A stretch of DNA of 64,000 nucleotides, taken from contig NZ_DLHR01000020.1 of assembly GCF_002483315.1 (NCBI RefSeq), forward strand, positions 1-64,000, in the 5' to 3' direction. The DNA is from Flavobacterium sp. UBA7663 (lineage in GTDB: Bacteria > Bacteroidota > Bacteroidia > Flavobacteriales > Flavobacteriaceae). The translations under genes were made by a program, and so were the position numbers. Of this stretch, positions 41,676 to 50,795 are shown piece by piece. The notes under the pieces were generated by a model. It was not told the DNA's origin. It worked only from the letters and a program-made list of their open reading frames with translations, and ran no database searches. Position 1 is the first letter of the stretch; the number at the start of each line of letters is the position of its first letter.

Positions 41676-42584
41676 ATGCCTGTAAATAAATATTTTTTAT
41701 CTGCTTTATCTGCCTTTATCATTTGGGGATTTTTTAGTTTGGCTTTAAAACCTTTAACAAATTATGCTTCACTAGATATTTTATTCTTCCGAGTTTTTAT
41801 TGCTACGGCTTTCTTATTGGGAATTAATTTAATGTTTAGAAAATCAGTTGTTGTTGAAGCAAAGAAAACGTTCAAAGAACTTTCCAATAAAAAACAAAAA
41901 TCAGCAGTAATCATGACGATTGTTGGCGGACTTCTATTAGTATTAAATTGGTTTTTGTTTATCTATGCGGTAAATCACGTTAGCTTGCAATCGGCTTCAT
42001 TTGCTTATATTATTTGTCCAATATTAACCACTGTTTTAGCTTTTATATTATTGAAAGAAAGAATCGATTTATGGCAATGGATTGCCGTTGGGTTATGTGT
42101 AATTAGTTGTGTGATATTATCTTATGGGAATTTTAAAGATTTGATTTATAGTGTGATAATCGCATTAAGTTTTGGATTGTATTTGGTTTCCCAAAGAAAG
42201 AATAGTGATTTTGACAAATTTTTGATATTAACCATTCAAATGGTGATAGCTTCTGTTATGTTGTTGCCGTTTTATCCAAGTTTTGGAGGTGCTGTTCCAA
42301 CTGAGTTTCTGTTTTATTTACTACTTTTAATTATTGTGGTTGTCTTTACCATTATTCCATTGTTCCTGAATTTATATGCTTTAAAAGGATTAAATTCCTC
42401 AACTGTTGGGATTTTGATGTATACCAATCCCTTGATTCATTTCTTTTTAGCTATTTTCTATTTTAAAGAATCGGTTTCTGTAGCCCAAATCGTTTCCTAT
42501 TCTTTGATTTTGATTTCTATCTTGGTTTTCAACATGGCTAATTTTAGAAATTTAAGTCAGAATAGAATAAAAAAAACAGCATAA
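41676..42584 (+). CDS. rarD: RarD-type EamA family transporter
   Basis: A 302-residue drug/metabolite-superfamily transporter with ten helices in two EamA repeats. FIIWGFFSLALKPLTNYAS at the N-terminus and the middle stretch HVSLQSASFAYIICPILTTV are typical of RarD. The start is the ATG MPVNKYF at 41676; a TTG lies 15 bp upstream in an A-run. Substrate unknown. Divergent from sdaA. Confidence 0.9.
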   Translation: MPVNKYFLSALSAFIIWGFFSLALKPLTNYASLDILFFRVFIATAFLLGINLMFRKSVVVEAKKTFKELSNKKQKSAVIMTIVGGLLLVLNWFLFIYAVNHVSLQSASFAYIICPILTTVLAFILLKERIDLWQWIAVGLCVISCVILSYGNFKDLIYSVIIALSFGLYLVSQRKNSDFDKFLILTIQMVIASVMLLPFYPSFGGAVPTEFLFYLLLLIIVVVFTIIPLFLNLYALKGLNSSTVGILMYTNPLIHFFLAIFYFKESVSVAQIVSYSLILISILVFNMANFRNLSQNRIKKTA

Positions 42585-42591
42585 AACGACA

Positions 42592-42633
42592 TTTTGTCAG
42601 TTTAAAAAACCTGACAAAAGCTGTTTTCTGTCA
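42592..42633 (+). promoter_or_regulatory. candidate heat-shock operator upstream of dnaK
   Basis: TTTTGTCAG (42592-42600) and CTGACAAAA (42611-42619) are perfect inverted 9-mers, and a third half-site CTGTCA follows at 42628-42633. The half-sites are 16 and 17 bp apart, alternate in orientation and lack a T-run expected of a terminator. No CIRCE element is present. Role as a regulatory site is inference from position, about 90-130 bp before dnaK. Confidence 0.45.
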
Positions 42634-42719
42634 AATTTCTGTATTTTTCGTTATGGCACAATCATTGAATTAGAGTCATCGAGTTTAAAATTGAAATTTA
42701 AAATCTAACAAGTATAAAA

Positions 42720-44603
42720 ATGAGCAAAATTATTGGAATCGACTTAGGAACAACCAACTCATGTGTGGCTGTAATGGAAGGTGGAGAGCCTGTTGTAATT
42801 GCAAACGCAGAAGGAAAAAGAACAACACCATCTGTTATTGCATTTGTAGAAGGTGGAGAAATTAAAGTTGGAGATCCGGCAAAAAGACAAGCAGTAACTA
42901 ACCCAACAAAAACGATTGCTTCTGTAAAACGTTTTATGGGTAACAAGTATACTGAAAGTGCAAAAGAAGCTTCAACAGTAGCTTACAAAGTGGTTAAAGG
43001 AGACAATGATACACCACGTGTTGATATCGATGGTCGTTTATACACACCACAAGAATTGTCTGCAATGACACTTCAAAAAATGAAAAAAACAGCTGAAGAT
43101 TATTTAGGTCATTCCGTTTCTGAAGCAGTTATTACTGTTCCAGCTTACTTTAACGATGCACAACGTCAGGCTACAAAAGAAGCAGGTGAAATTGCTGGTT
43201 TAAAAGTAATGCGTATCATCAATGAGCCTACAGCAGCAGCTTTAGCTTATGGATTAGACAAACAAGGAAAAGACCAAAAAATCGCAGTTTACGATTTAGG
43301 TGGAGGTACTTTTGATATTTCTATCTTAGAATTAGGAGACGGAGTTTTCGAAGTATTATCTACAAATGGAGATACTCACTTAGGTGGAGATGATTTTGAC
43401 CAAGTAATTATCGATTGGTTAGCTAACGATTTCAATGCTGCTGAAGGTGTTGATTTACGTAAAGACCCAATGGCATTACAACGTTTAAAAGAAGCAGCTG
43501 AAAAAGCTAAAATTGAATTATCAGCTTCTGCTCAAACAGAAATCAACTTGCCATACGTAACAGCTACGGCTTCTGGACCAAAACACTTAGTTCAAACATT
43601 AACAAGAGCTAAATTCGAACAATTAGCTGAAACTTTAGTAAAACGTTCTATGGAACCAGTTGCTAAAGCGTTAAAAGATGCTGGTTTATCAGTTTCTGAT
43701 ATTGATGAAGTTATCTTAGTAGGAGGTTCAACTCGTATCCCAGTTATCCAAGAACAAGTAGAGAAATTCTTCAATAAAAAACCATCAAAAGGAGTAAATC
43801 CTGATGAAGTTGTAGCAATTGGAGCTGCAATTCAAGGTGGAGTTTTAACTGGTGAAGTAAAAGACGTATTATTATTAGACGTTACACCACTTTCATTAGG
43901 TATTGAAACTATGGGAAGTGTTATGACAAAATTAATTGAGTCTAACACAACTATTCCAACAAGAAAATCTCAAGTTTTCTCAACAGCAGCAGATAACCAA
44001 CCATCGGTAGAAATCCACGTTTTACAAGGAGAAAGACCAATGGCAAATGATAACAAAACAATTGGTCGTTTCCATTTAGATGGTATTCCACCAGCACCAA
44101 GAGGAGTTCCTCAAATTGAAGTAACTTTCGATATTGATGCGAATGGTATCATTAAAGTTTCTGCTACTGATAAAGGAACAGGAAAATCACATGATATTCG
44201 TATTGAAGCTTCTTCAGGATTAACTCCAGAAGAAATCGAAAGAATGAAAAAAGATGCTGAAATGAATGCAGAAGCAGACAAATTAGCTAAAGAAAGAGTA
44301 GAAAAAATTAATGAAGCTGATTCGATGATTTTCCAAACAGAAAGTCAATTAAAAGAAATTGGTGATAAATTAACTGCTGAACACAAAACTGCTATTGAAT
44401 ATGCTTTAACTGAGTTAAAAATGGCTCATGAAAATCAAGATTTAGAAGCTATTCAAAAAGGTTTAGACAACGTAAATGCAGCTTGGAAAACAGCTACAGA
44501 AGAAATGTACAAATCACAAGAGCAAGGAGCTTCTCAAGCTGAGCCACAAGCGGCTGCTTCAGGAGACCAAACGCAAGATGTAGATTTCGAAGAAGTGAAA
44601 TAA
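42720..44603 (+). CDS. dnaK: chaperone protein DnaK (Hsp70)
   Basis: A 627-residue Hsp70. ATPase domain with GIDLGTTNSCVAVMEGG, YDLGGGTFDISILELG and VGGSTRIPVIQ; substrate domain from about 385 (LLLDVTPLSLGIETMGSVM); helical lid; and a C-terminal tail ending QDVDFEEVK, the usual EEVD-like end. It folds and rescues proteins with DnaJ and GrpE, neither of which is encoded nearby. It is monocistronic with a strong terminator. Confidence 0.98.
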   Translation: MSKIIGIDLGTTNSCVAVMEGGEPVVIANAEGKRTTPSVIAFVEGGEIKVGDPAKRQAVTNPTKTIASVKRFMGNKYTESAKEASTVAYKVVKGDNDTPRVDIDGRLYTPQELSAMTLQKMKKTAEDYLGHSVSEAVITVPAYFNDAQRQATKEAGEIAGLKVMRIINEPTAAALAYGLDKQGKDQKIAVYDLGGGTFDISILELGDGVFEVLSTNGDTHLGGDDFDQVIIDWLANDFNAAEGVDLRKDPMALQRLKEAAEKAKIELSASAQTEINLPYVTATASGPKHLVQTLTRAKFEQLAETLVKRSMEPVAKALKDAGLSVSDIDEVILVGGSTRIPVIQEQVEKFFNKKPSKGVNPDEVVAIGAAIQGGVLTGEVKDVLLLDVTPLSLGIETMGSVMTKLIESNTTIPTRKSQVFSTAADNQPSVEIHVLQGERPMANDNKTIGRFHLDGIPPAPRGVPQIEVTFDIDANGIIKVSATDKGTGKSHDIRIEASSGLTPEEIERMKKDAEMNAEADKLAKERVEKINEADSMIFQTESQLKEIGDKLTAEHKTAIEYALTELKMAHENQDLEAIQKGLDNVNAAWKTATEEMYKSQEQGASQAEPQAAASGDQTQDVDFEEVK

Positions 44604-44625
44604 TTTTCAAATCGAAAATAATTTT

Positions 44626-44656
44626 AAAACCGAATCAGAGATGATTCGGTTTTTTT
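44626..44656 (+). terminator. dnaK terminator
   Basis: AAACCGAATCA / TGATTCGGTTT around GAGA, followed by T7. Confidence 0.9.
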
Positions 44657-44718
44657 ATTTAACAGTGGTTCGTTTTAATTTTTTTGTATATTGGCAACCT
44701 AATTAACAACCTACTATT

Positions 44719-45348
44719 ATGAAAAAACTATTTTTACTTCTTATTTTACTAATATCAACAATTGGATTCGCTCAAAAAGGAAAAACAAAAGCAAAACCAG
44801 CAGCCGCAAAAAATGTTGTTTTAACAAAAGTAGATAACATTTCTGCCGAAGTTGTTTCTGAAAAATCTGGAAAGAGAGTTGTTCTTTTTGTAAAGAATGA
44901 AGACAAAGTTGATACATTAGAAGTAAAAAAACTTGAAAAAACTGATTTTAAACCAACAGGTTTTGTTGTAAAAAGTTTTTCAACTCAAGGGAAAAAGTTT
45001 TATCATGTAAACTGGAAAGAAGAAATTAAAATTGATACTAAATTAAAAAAGGAAAATGGAGTAGTTACAGAAGACCAACTTTGGGATACTGAAACCAAGA
45101 CACTTTTACTAGGGAACACTCATAAATCTTCTCATATAAAAGAGACTATTTTTTTAGATGCTAACAAAACCGCTTCACACGATGTTGAAAAGAATAGAAG
45201 TGAAGGTTTTGAATTTACTTTAAACGCTGATGGTAGTTTTGTTTTGAAAACAAAAACTCAAAACAGTACTTATGTTTACAATACGGCATCTAGTAAATAT
45301 GAAATTAAAGGAGCTCCAAAATCTTCTGGAGGGAAAAAGAAAAAGTAA
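44719..45348 (+). CDS. exported protein of unknown function
   Basis: Not recognised. 209 residues: signal peptide 1-18 (LISTIGFAQ), a Lys/Ala-rich linker, a beta-rich domain (about 35-195) with many Lys/Asp/Glu, and a basic tail GGKKKK. No cysteines and no catalytic motif. Very high Lys content (about 20%) and the exported location suggest a soluble or surface-associated periplasmic protein. Single gene between two terminators. Confidence 0.75.
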   Translation: MKKLFLLLILLISTIGFAQKGKTKAKPAAAKNVVLTKVDNISAEVVSEKSGKRVVLFVKNEDKVDTLEVKKLEKTDFKPTGFVVKSFSTQGKKFYHVNWKEEIKIDTKLKKENGVVTEDQLWDTETKTLLLGNTHKSSHIKETIFLDANKTASHDVEKNRSEGFEFTLNADGSFVLKTKTQNSTYVYNTASSKYEIKGAPKSSGGKKKK

Positions 45349-45362
45349 TTAATTTAGGATAT

Positions 45363-45397
45363 AAAAAAAGGGATGACAATTAAGTCATCCCTTTTTG
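45363..45397. terminator. bidirectional terminator, unknown protein / metalloprotease
   Basis: AAAAAGGGATGAC / GTCATCCCTTTTT with loop AATTAA between convergent genes. Confidence 0.9.
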
Positions 45398-45412
45398 TTT
45401 CAAAACAATTGA

Positions 45413-47953
45413 TTATTTAGGTTTCATTGCGTTTTCAATTCTTGCAACTAAATCGTTTAGGTGAAATTTCGTTAAACGATCAGAAGAAACCGCAGCTGCA
45501 GCTCTTAACTGATTTTTCAATTCATTTAATTGACCACGAGCAATAGAAGGAATATCAGTGTCGGCTAAAACTATTCTGCGTCCACCGAAAGTAGCCACAT
45601 TAGTTTTTTCGCTTGACATTGTTTCTATCAATTTAGAAACAAACAGCTTTTGCAAGTTTCTTCTGTAAATATCAATAGGTGCGTTAGTTCTTATTTCTGA
45701 GAAAATGCCTCTTCTTAAATCGCTCATTAATTCGTCTACTGAATAATTTGCTTTATTTTGAGATGAAGTTTCTAATAAACGAACTAATCTATCTCCAGCT
45801 AATAAACTTGACAAAGTTCCGTCTTGGATTGATTTGATGGCTTCAACTCCATTTTCAGGTCTAATTTTAGATAAAACATTTTGATCTAATAACCACATTG
45901 GAGTTTTAAACAATTGGTTGTTCAAGAAAGCAACTGCTTCATTTTGAATAGCTGAAGGAACCACTTCGTATTTATTTCCTTCCATGTCATATGTTTTTGG
46001 CGTTTCATAAATACCACCAACATTTTTCGTAACATGTCCCATATAACGTCTATATTGTCCTGTTAAAGAATTATATAAACCGTTTAATTCATCATAATCT
46101 TCACCGTTTTCTTTACTCCATTCGATTAAATTAGGTAAAATTCTTTTTAAGTTTTTAATTCCATAATCTGAAGCTTTCATAGCATTATCACCTAAATCTT
46201 CTGTTTGGTATCTTGGATCATAAGGATTCGTCTCGGTACCAAACCACAAACGACGATTTTTGTAGGCTTCTTTAGTCATTTCGTTCAATAATGCTTTTTC
46301 AGCATCTTCGTCTTTAGCATCTTTGAAATACGAATAACCCCATTTGATGGCCCATTTATCATAATCACCAATTCTTGGGAATAGGTCAGTAACACCGTCT
46401 TCTGGTTGAGCCACATAATTAAAACGAGCATAATCCATAATTGATGACGTATGTCCGTTTTTCTTTTGAAACTCTGGATTTCTCAACATTTCAACTGGAG
46501 TAGCAAAACTTGCTCCCATATTGTGACGAAGACCAAGTGTATGTCCCACTTCATGAGCAGCCACAAAACGAATCAATTCGCCCATTAACTTATCATCAAA
46601 CTTTTTGTTTCTAGCTTGCGGGTCAACAGCTGCGGTTTGAATTAAATACCAATCACGTAATAAACTCATGATGTTGTGATACCATCCAATATGACTTTCC
46701 ATGATTTCACCAGTTCTTGGATCATGAACGTTTGGTCCGTAAGCATTTTGAATTTCAGCAGCAAAATAGCGTAATACTGAAAAACGAGCATCTTCTAAAC
46801 TCATTGTTGGGTCATTTTCTGGCCAATATTCGCCACGAATTGCATTTTTCCATCCAGCAAATTCAAAAGCTTCTTGCCAATCATCAATTCCTTGTTTAAT
46901 GAAAGGTTTCCATTTGTCAGGAGTTGCTGGGTCTAAGTAATAAATAATTGGTTTTTTTGGTTCAATAAGTTCACCACGTTTTTGTTTTTCAGCATCTTCA
47001 GCATTTTTTGGTTCTAAACGCCATCTAACTGCAAAAATATCGGTATCTGCTTTTTGAGAATCTTCTTCAAACACATCGTATCCGTTCGCAAAATAACCAA
47101 CTCTTTTGTCAAAAGAACGCTTACGCATTGGATTATCAGGAAGTAAAATAAATGAGGTATTTAATTCCATTGTAACTACACCTGCATCTAATCCTGCAGG
47201 TAAATCTACTCCAATTTTTGGTGTTGGAGTTCTTGATATTTGAGGAGCAACAGTAGTAAACGTTTTAGTTGTTCTAATTTCGGTATTAATTGGAAAACTC
47301 TTTATAAATTGAATGAAAGATTTGTCTTTCTGAAAAGCTTGAATGCTTAACATTTGTTTGTTAATTGAGTTTAACGAAAATGTTTGTAAATCAGAATCAA
47401 AAGCAGGTGCCATATCAATAACACTTGCAATATTTTCTTTTCCTGATTTATCTTTTTTGTAAGCTAAAATGTCATAAATTCCAATAATTGGGTCTGCGCT
47501 TGAATTTTTAACCGATTTTGTGATAGGTTTATCTTCATCTGGAGTCATAATTACATACGTAATAGAACGAAGAAGAATGGTATTGTTTTGACCTTTTTCA
47601 AAACGAACTACTTGACGATTGATTTCTTCACCACCAAATATTCCACCTCCAGCTGGAGTTTTAGAATATCTCGTAATAGTCATAATTTCTTTTCCGATTA
47701 ATGAATCTGAAATTTCAAAAAGATATTTTTCACCTACCTTATGTACATCTATAAGTCCATCTTGCGTTACTGCGGTTGAATCTATTACTTTTTTATAAGG
47801 TTTTGGCTCTTTTTTTGCATCTGGCTTTTTAGCATCCGATGCAACGGCTTCTGTTGTTGGTTTTTTTTTGTCTTTTTTCTTTTTCTGAGCCATTAGTTCT
47901 GTTGAAAAAGAAAATGTAATAAGACAACTAAGAAGGGTTAGTTTTTTGATCAT
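45413..47953 (-). CDS. zinc-dependent metalloprotease with DUF5117/DUF5118-type domains
   Basis: An 846-residue exported peptidase. Signal peptide 1-22 (FSTELMAQ), a Lys-rich linker, N-terminal beta-rich DUF5118/DUF5117-like domains (about 60-330), then a metzincin-type domain with the zinc motif AAHEVGHTLGLRHN (HExxHxxGxxH) and the Met-turn SIMDYARFNYV, and a helical C-terminal part. It is a periplasmic or surface protease of a family frequent in Bacteroidota. Single gene. Confidence 0.92.
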   Translation of the reverse strand: MIKKLTLLSCLITFSFSTELMAQKKKKDKKKPTTEAVASDAKKPDAKKEPKPYKKVIDSTAVTQDGLIDVHKVGEKYLFEISDSLIGKEIMTITRYSKTPAGGGIFGGEEINRQVVRFEKGQNNTILLRSITYVIMTPDEDKPITKSVKNSSADPIIGIYDILAYKKDKSGKENIASVIDMAPAFDSDLQTFSLNSINKQMLSIQAFQKDKSFIQFIKSFPINTEIRTTKTFTTVAPQISRTPTPKIGVDLPAGLDAGVVTMELNTSFILLPDNPMRKRSFDKRVGYFANGYDVFEEDSQKADTDIFAVRWRLEPKNAEDAEKQKRGELIEPKKPIIYYLDPATPDKWKPFIKQGIDDWQEAFEFAGWKNAIRGEYWPENDPTMSLEDARFSVLRYFAAEIQNAYGPNVHDPRTGEIMESHIGWYHNIMSLLRDWYLIQTAAVDPQARNKKFDDKLMGELIRFVAAHEVGHTLGLRHNMGASFATPVEMLRNPEFQKKNGHTSSIMDYARFNYVAQPEDGVTDLFPRIGDYDKWAIKWGYSYFKDAKDEDAEKALLNEMTKEAYKNRRLWFGTETNPYDPRYQTEDLGDNAMKASDYGIKNLKRILPNLIEWSKENGEDYDELNGLYNSLTGQYRRYMGHVTKNVGGIYETPKTYDMEGNKYEVVPSAIQNEAVAFLNNQLFKTPMWLLDQNVLSKIRPENGVEAIKSIQDGTLSSLLAGDRLVRLLETSSQNKANYSVDELMSDLRRGIFSEIRTNAPIDIYRRNLQKLFVSKLIETMSSEKTNVATFGGRRIVLADTDIPSIARGQLNELKNQLRAAAAVSSDRLTKFHLNDLVARIENAMKPK

Positions 47954-48111
47954 CTTTATTTTGATTAATAATTTCCCAAATTTATCTGAATCTTATCATT
48001 TCTCTTTTCGTATTAAGTTTTTATTAAGAATTTTAACATTTGTTATCACATTTTTAGTTCAAAACAATAAAATAATAATTTTTATATGCATGCATAATAT
48101 TTTATTTTTCT

Positions 48112-48119
48112 TATATTTG
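48112..48119 (+). promoter_or_regulatory. -7 box of the nitronate monooxygenase gene
   Basis: TATATTTG 17 bp before the ATG; transcription would begin within about 10 nt of the start codon. Confidence 0.55.
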
Positions 48120-48136
48120 AATTTAATTTTAAGATT

Positions 48137-49087
48137 ATGGAAAAACAATCGTTGACTTCGCTTTTAAAAATTACGCATCCTGTAATTATGGCTCCTATGT
48201 TTTTGGTATCGAATACTAAAATGGTTATTGAAGGAATGAAAAGTGGCGTTGCAGGTTGTATTCCAGCATTGAATTATAGAACTTTAGAAGAATTAAAAGC
48301 TGCAATTCATGAATTAAAAGCTGCGAAAGTTCCTGGAGGAAGTTTTGGATTTAATTTGATTGTCAATAAATCTAATGTAAAATACAAAGAACAATTACGT
48401 ATTTTATGTGAGGAAAAAGTTGATTTTATTCTAACTTCGTTAGGTTCGCCAGAAGAAACCATCAATGAAGCACATAAAGTTGGAATTAAGGTTTTTTGTG
48501 ATGTGACAGATTTAGCTTTCGCCAAAAAAGTAGAAAGTTTAGGAGCTGATGCACTTGTAGCAGTAAACAACCAAGCTGGTGGTCATAGAGGGGATATTAG
48601 TCCCGAAGAACTTATAAAATCATTAAATGAAAATACTTCTCTACCTGTAATTTCTGCTGGTGGAGTAGGAAGTAAGGCCGATTTAGATAAAATGTTAAGT
48701 TATGGAGCTGTTGGTGTTTCTGTTGGAAGTCCGTTTATAGCTTCAGTTGAATCCGGAGTTTCTCAAGAATACAAGCAAGCGTGTGTCGATTATGGTGCGA
48801 AAGATATTGTAATGACAGAACGCATTTCTGGAACACCTTGTACCGTAATCAATACACCTTATGTTCAAAAAGTAGGAACTAAACAAACTTGGCTTGAAAC
48901 GCTACTAAATAAAAGCAAGAGCTTGAAGAAATGGGTAAAAATGATTCGTTTTTACATAGGAATGAAAGCTACCGAAAAAGCAGCAACGCAAGTAACTTAT
49001 AAAACCGTTTGGGTAGCTGGACCGAGTATTGAAAATACAAAGGCTATTTTACCTGTTTCCGAAATTGTATCTAAATTAGTTAAGTAG
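48137..49087 (+). CDS. nitronate monooxygenase (2-nitropropane dioxygenase family)
   Basis: A 316-residue FMN enzyme with TIM-barrel fold: N-terminal HPVIMAPMFLVSN, the catalytic-His region VAVNNQAGGHRGD, and the FMN phosphate site VISAGGVGSKADLDKMLSYGAVGVSVG. It probably oxidises alkyl nitronates such as propionate-3-nitronate; some relatives are enoyl-ACP reductases (FabK), which differ in the GGHxGD region, so the nitronate assignment is preferred. Confidence 0.9.
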   Translation: MEKQSLTSLLKITHPVIMAPMFLVSNTKMVIEGMKSGVAGCIPALNYRTLEELKAAIHELKAAKVPGGSFGFNLIVNKSNVKYKEQLRILCEEKVDFILTSLGSPEETINEAHKVGIKVFCDVTDLAFAKKVESLGADALVAVNNQAGGHRGDISPEELIKSLNENTSLPVISAGGVGSKADLDKMLSYGAVGVSVGSPFIASVESGVSQEYKQACVDYGAKDIVMTERISGTPCTVINTPYVQKVGTKQTWLETLLNKSKSLKKWVKMIRFYIGMKATEKAATQVTYKTVWVAGPSIENTKAILPVSEIVSKLVK

Positions 49088-49099
49088 TTCATTTATAAT

Positions 49100-49107
49100 T
49101 ACATTTG
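49100..49107 (+). promoter_or_regulatory. -7 box of the 129-aa gene
   Basis: TACATTTG, a perfect -7 match 16 bp before the TTG start at 49124, supporting that this short frame is transcribed. Confidence 0.45.
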
Positions 49108-49123
49108 CAAAAAAATAATTCAA

Positions 49124-49513
49124 TTGAAAAAAGGCATTCATTATTTAGCTATCATTTTTACCGTTTTTGTATTCGGTTATTTGTTGTTGCATAGTAATGA
49201 TACTTTTGCTGTTTCTCAATCTATAAAAACAGAAAGAGCTAAAGAACTTCCTTCACATTTTAATCAAGGAAAAAGCGATTTTAATCAAGAAGGAATACAA
49301 AAAGAATCAATTTCATTAAAAACGAATCAAAATTATTCGGGTTCAACTGAAATAGTTAGAAAACAAATTCCTTCGTTTTTATTACCAACTTCTTTTTTTC
49401 AATTGGAATTATTTAATAAAAATAGTTTCGAAGTTTTCTTTGTTAAAAAGAACCTTTTAAATCTGTTTTTAAACACTTCAAGGATTATTTTTCCGTTTCA
49501 TTATTTTTGGTAA
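49124..49513 (+). CDS. small membrane-anchored protein of unknown function
   Basis: Not recognised. 129 residues from a TTG: an N-terminal hydrophobic helix (6-22, signal anchor or signal peptide), a polar middle (about 30-85) and a C-terminal aromatic and Phe-rich part (VFFVKKNLLNLFLNTSRIIF). The candidate promoter just upstream supports expression. Could be a periplasmic component with a second membrane-associating segment; no homologue is known to me. Confidence 0.55.
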   Translation: MKKGIHYLAIIFTVFVFGYLLLHSNDTFAVSQSIKTERAKELPSHFNQGKSDFNQEGIQKESISLKTNQNYSGSTEIVRKQIPSFLLPTSFFQLELFNKNSFEVFFVKKNLLNLFLNTSRIIFPFHYFW

Positions 49514-49596
49514 AATTTATTTTAAGTTTCGTTAACCCCTTGTAAATAGTATACTTGGGAAGTTTTATTATACACTTAATTTAAAATAAATTCAAA

Positions 49597-50067
49597 ATGG
49601 ATATTACCAACACTATTATAGGAATAGTATTTTTTTCGTTAATCATTATTCCAATTTTCATTATCAATAATAATGTTAGAAAAAGAAAAAATCAATTATT
49701 AAATACATTAAACGAATTATCGTCCGACAAAAACACTAAGTTTACAGATACCGATTTTTGGTCAAACAATTCGGGAATTGGATTAAAAGGCGATATGTTA
49801 GCTTTCTTTAGAAAAGGAGAAGATGCTCAAGTTAATGAAGTTGTTGATTTAAAAGAGGTAAAAAAATGTTCTTTGGTTCAATTTGATAAACACGGAAACG
49901 TTCCAAAAAACAACCATGAAATCAATAAATTAGCTTTGCATTTAACGTTGAGCAATCACAAAGAAATTAATTTAGTTTTCTTTCATGCTGACGCTCTAAA
50001 TTTCATCATTGGAGAAGAATTTAGAATTGCTAAAAAATGGTTAGATATTATTACTAGTAAAATCTAA
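49597..50067 (+). CDS. membrane-anchored protein of unknown function
   Basis: Not recognised. 156 residues: one N-terminal transmembrane helix (about 6-24, IIGIVFFSLIIIPIFII), then a cytoplasmic domain of about 125 residues after a basic RKRK stop-transfer, which looks like a mixed alpha/beta PH-like or similar fold (KGDMLAFFRKGEDAQVNEVVDL). Single gene ending at a bidirectional terminator. Confidence 0.75.
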   Translation: MDITNTIIGIVFFSLIIIPIFIINNNVRKRKNQLLNTLNELSSDKNTKFTDTDFWSNNSGIGLKGDMLAFFRKGEDAQVNEVVDLKEVKKCSLVQFDKHGNVPKNNHEINKLALHLTLSNHKEINLVFFHADALNFIIGEEFRIAKKWLDIITSKI

Positions 50068-50072
50068 AAGTA

Positions 50073-50100
50073 AAAAAGCCTCATTTCTGAGGTTTTTTTT
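50073..50100. terminator. terminator between convergent genes
   Basis: Stem CCTCA / TGAGG extended by an A-run and T8, with loop TTTC. Confidence 0.8.
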
Positions 50101-50108
50101 ATGATTTT

Positions 50109-50795
50109 TTAACGAAACCAATTTCTAACTTTTTGGATTTGTCTACCGAAGAAGGTTCGTTTTTTGATACCTCCTGTAATAATTACTATTTCTCCTAGTT
50201 CAATAGGTTTCAAAACAATATTATATTTAATTTTTTTTTCTGAAATAACTATTTTTTCAATTGAACTTGTATAAGAAACTATTATTTCATCACCAATTTC
50301 AGCTTCTATACTAAAGTTCCCATCAAAATCAGTGGTTGTGCTTTTTCCAGAATTTTTTACCACAACATTTGCACCTTCAACAGATCCTAAATCATCTGAA
50401 ACAACACCTGTTATAATTCGTTTTTGAGGAGTAATAACTTTTCCTAAAATTAAATCTTCTTTTGGTTCAGTTTGAATTGTATCTTGTTTAACTTGTGAAT
50501 GAGCTGTATGATTTCCAATTCCTAAAAAACCTAAAAGAGAAACTGTAGTAACTAACCAATAAGAAGATTTTTGTTTAGGAACTATTAAATCACGGTTTAA
50601 TTGATTGTTATAAAATCTACCACAAGTTTTTTTATCTTTATTTAATTGCTCAATTATTTCCTTGTCAGATGCTTTAGTAAAATCAAAAACAGTTTTCGTA
50701 CAAACACTGCAAAACCTTCCTTTGTCTTCAGGAGTCATGGCTTCCCAATTTTCATGGCAAGGTTTAGGAATTGATATGTTAATTTTTTTACTCAA
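50109..50795 (-). CDS. Cys-rich N-terminus plus carboxypeptidase-regulatory-like domain protein
   Basis: A 228-residue protein. Residues 1-55 carry a conserved cysteine cluster (PKPCHENWEAMTPED, FCSVCTKTVFDF, KTCGRFY) known from many flavobacterial proteins and suggestive of metal binding; a transmembrane helix follows (about 80-97), then a CarboxypepD_reg-like beta sandwich (ITGVVSDDLGSVEGANVVVKN). The fold topology puts the Cys cluster in the cytoplasm and the sandwich in the periplasm. The start is a TTG overlapping the stop of the cyclotransferase gene by 8 bp, indicating coupling. Function unknown. Confidence 0.8.
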   Translation of the reverse strand: MSKKINISIPKPCHENWEAMTPEDKGRFCSVCTKTVFDFTKASDKEIIEQLNKDKKTCGRFYNNQLNRDLIVPKQKSSYWLVTTVSLLGFLGIGNHTAHSQVKQDTIQTEPKEDLILGKVITPQKRIITGVVSDDLGSVEGANVVVKNSGKSTTTDFDGNFSIEAEIGDEIIVSYTSSIEKIVISEKKIKYNIVLKPIELGEIVIITGGIKKRTFFGRQIQKVRNWFR

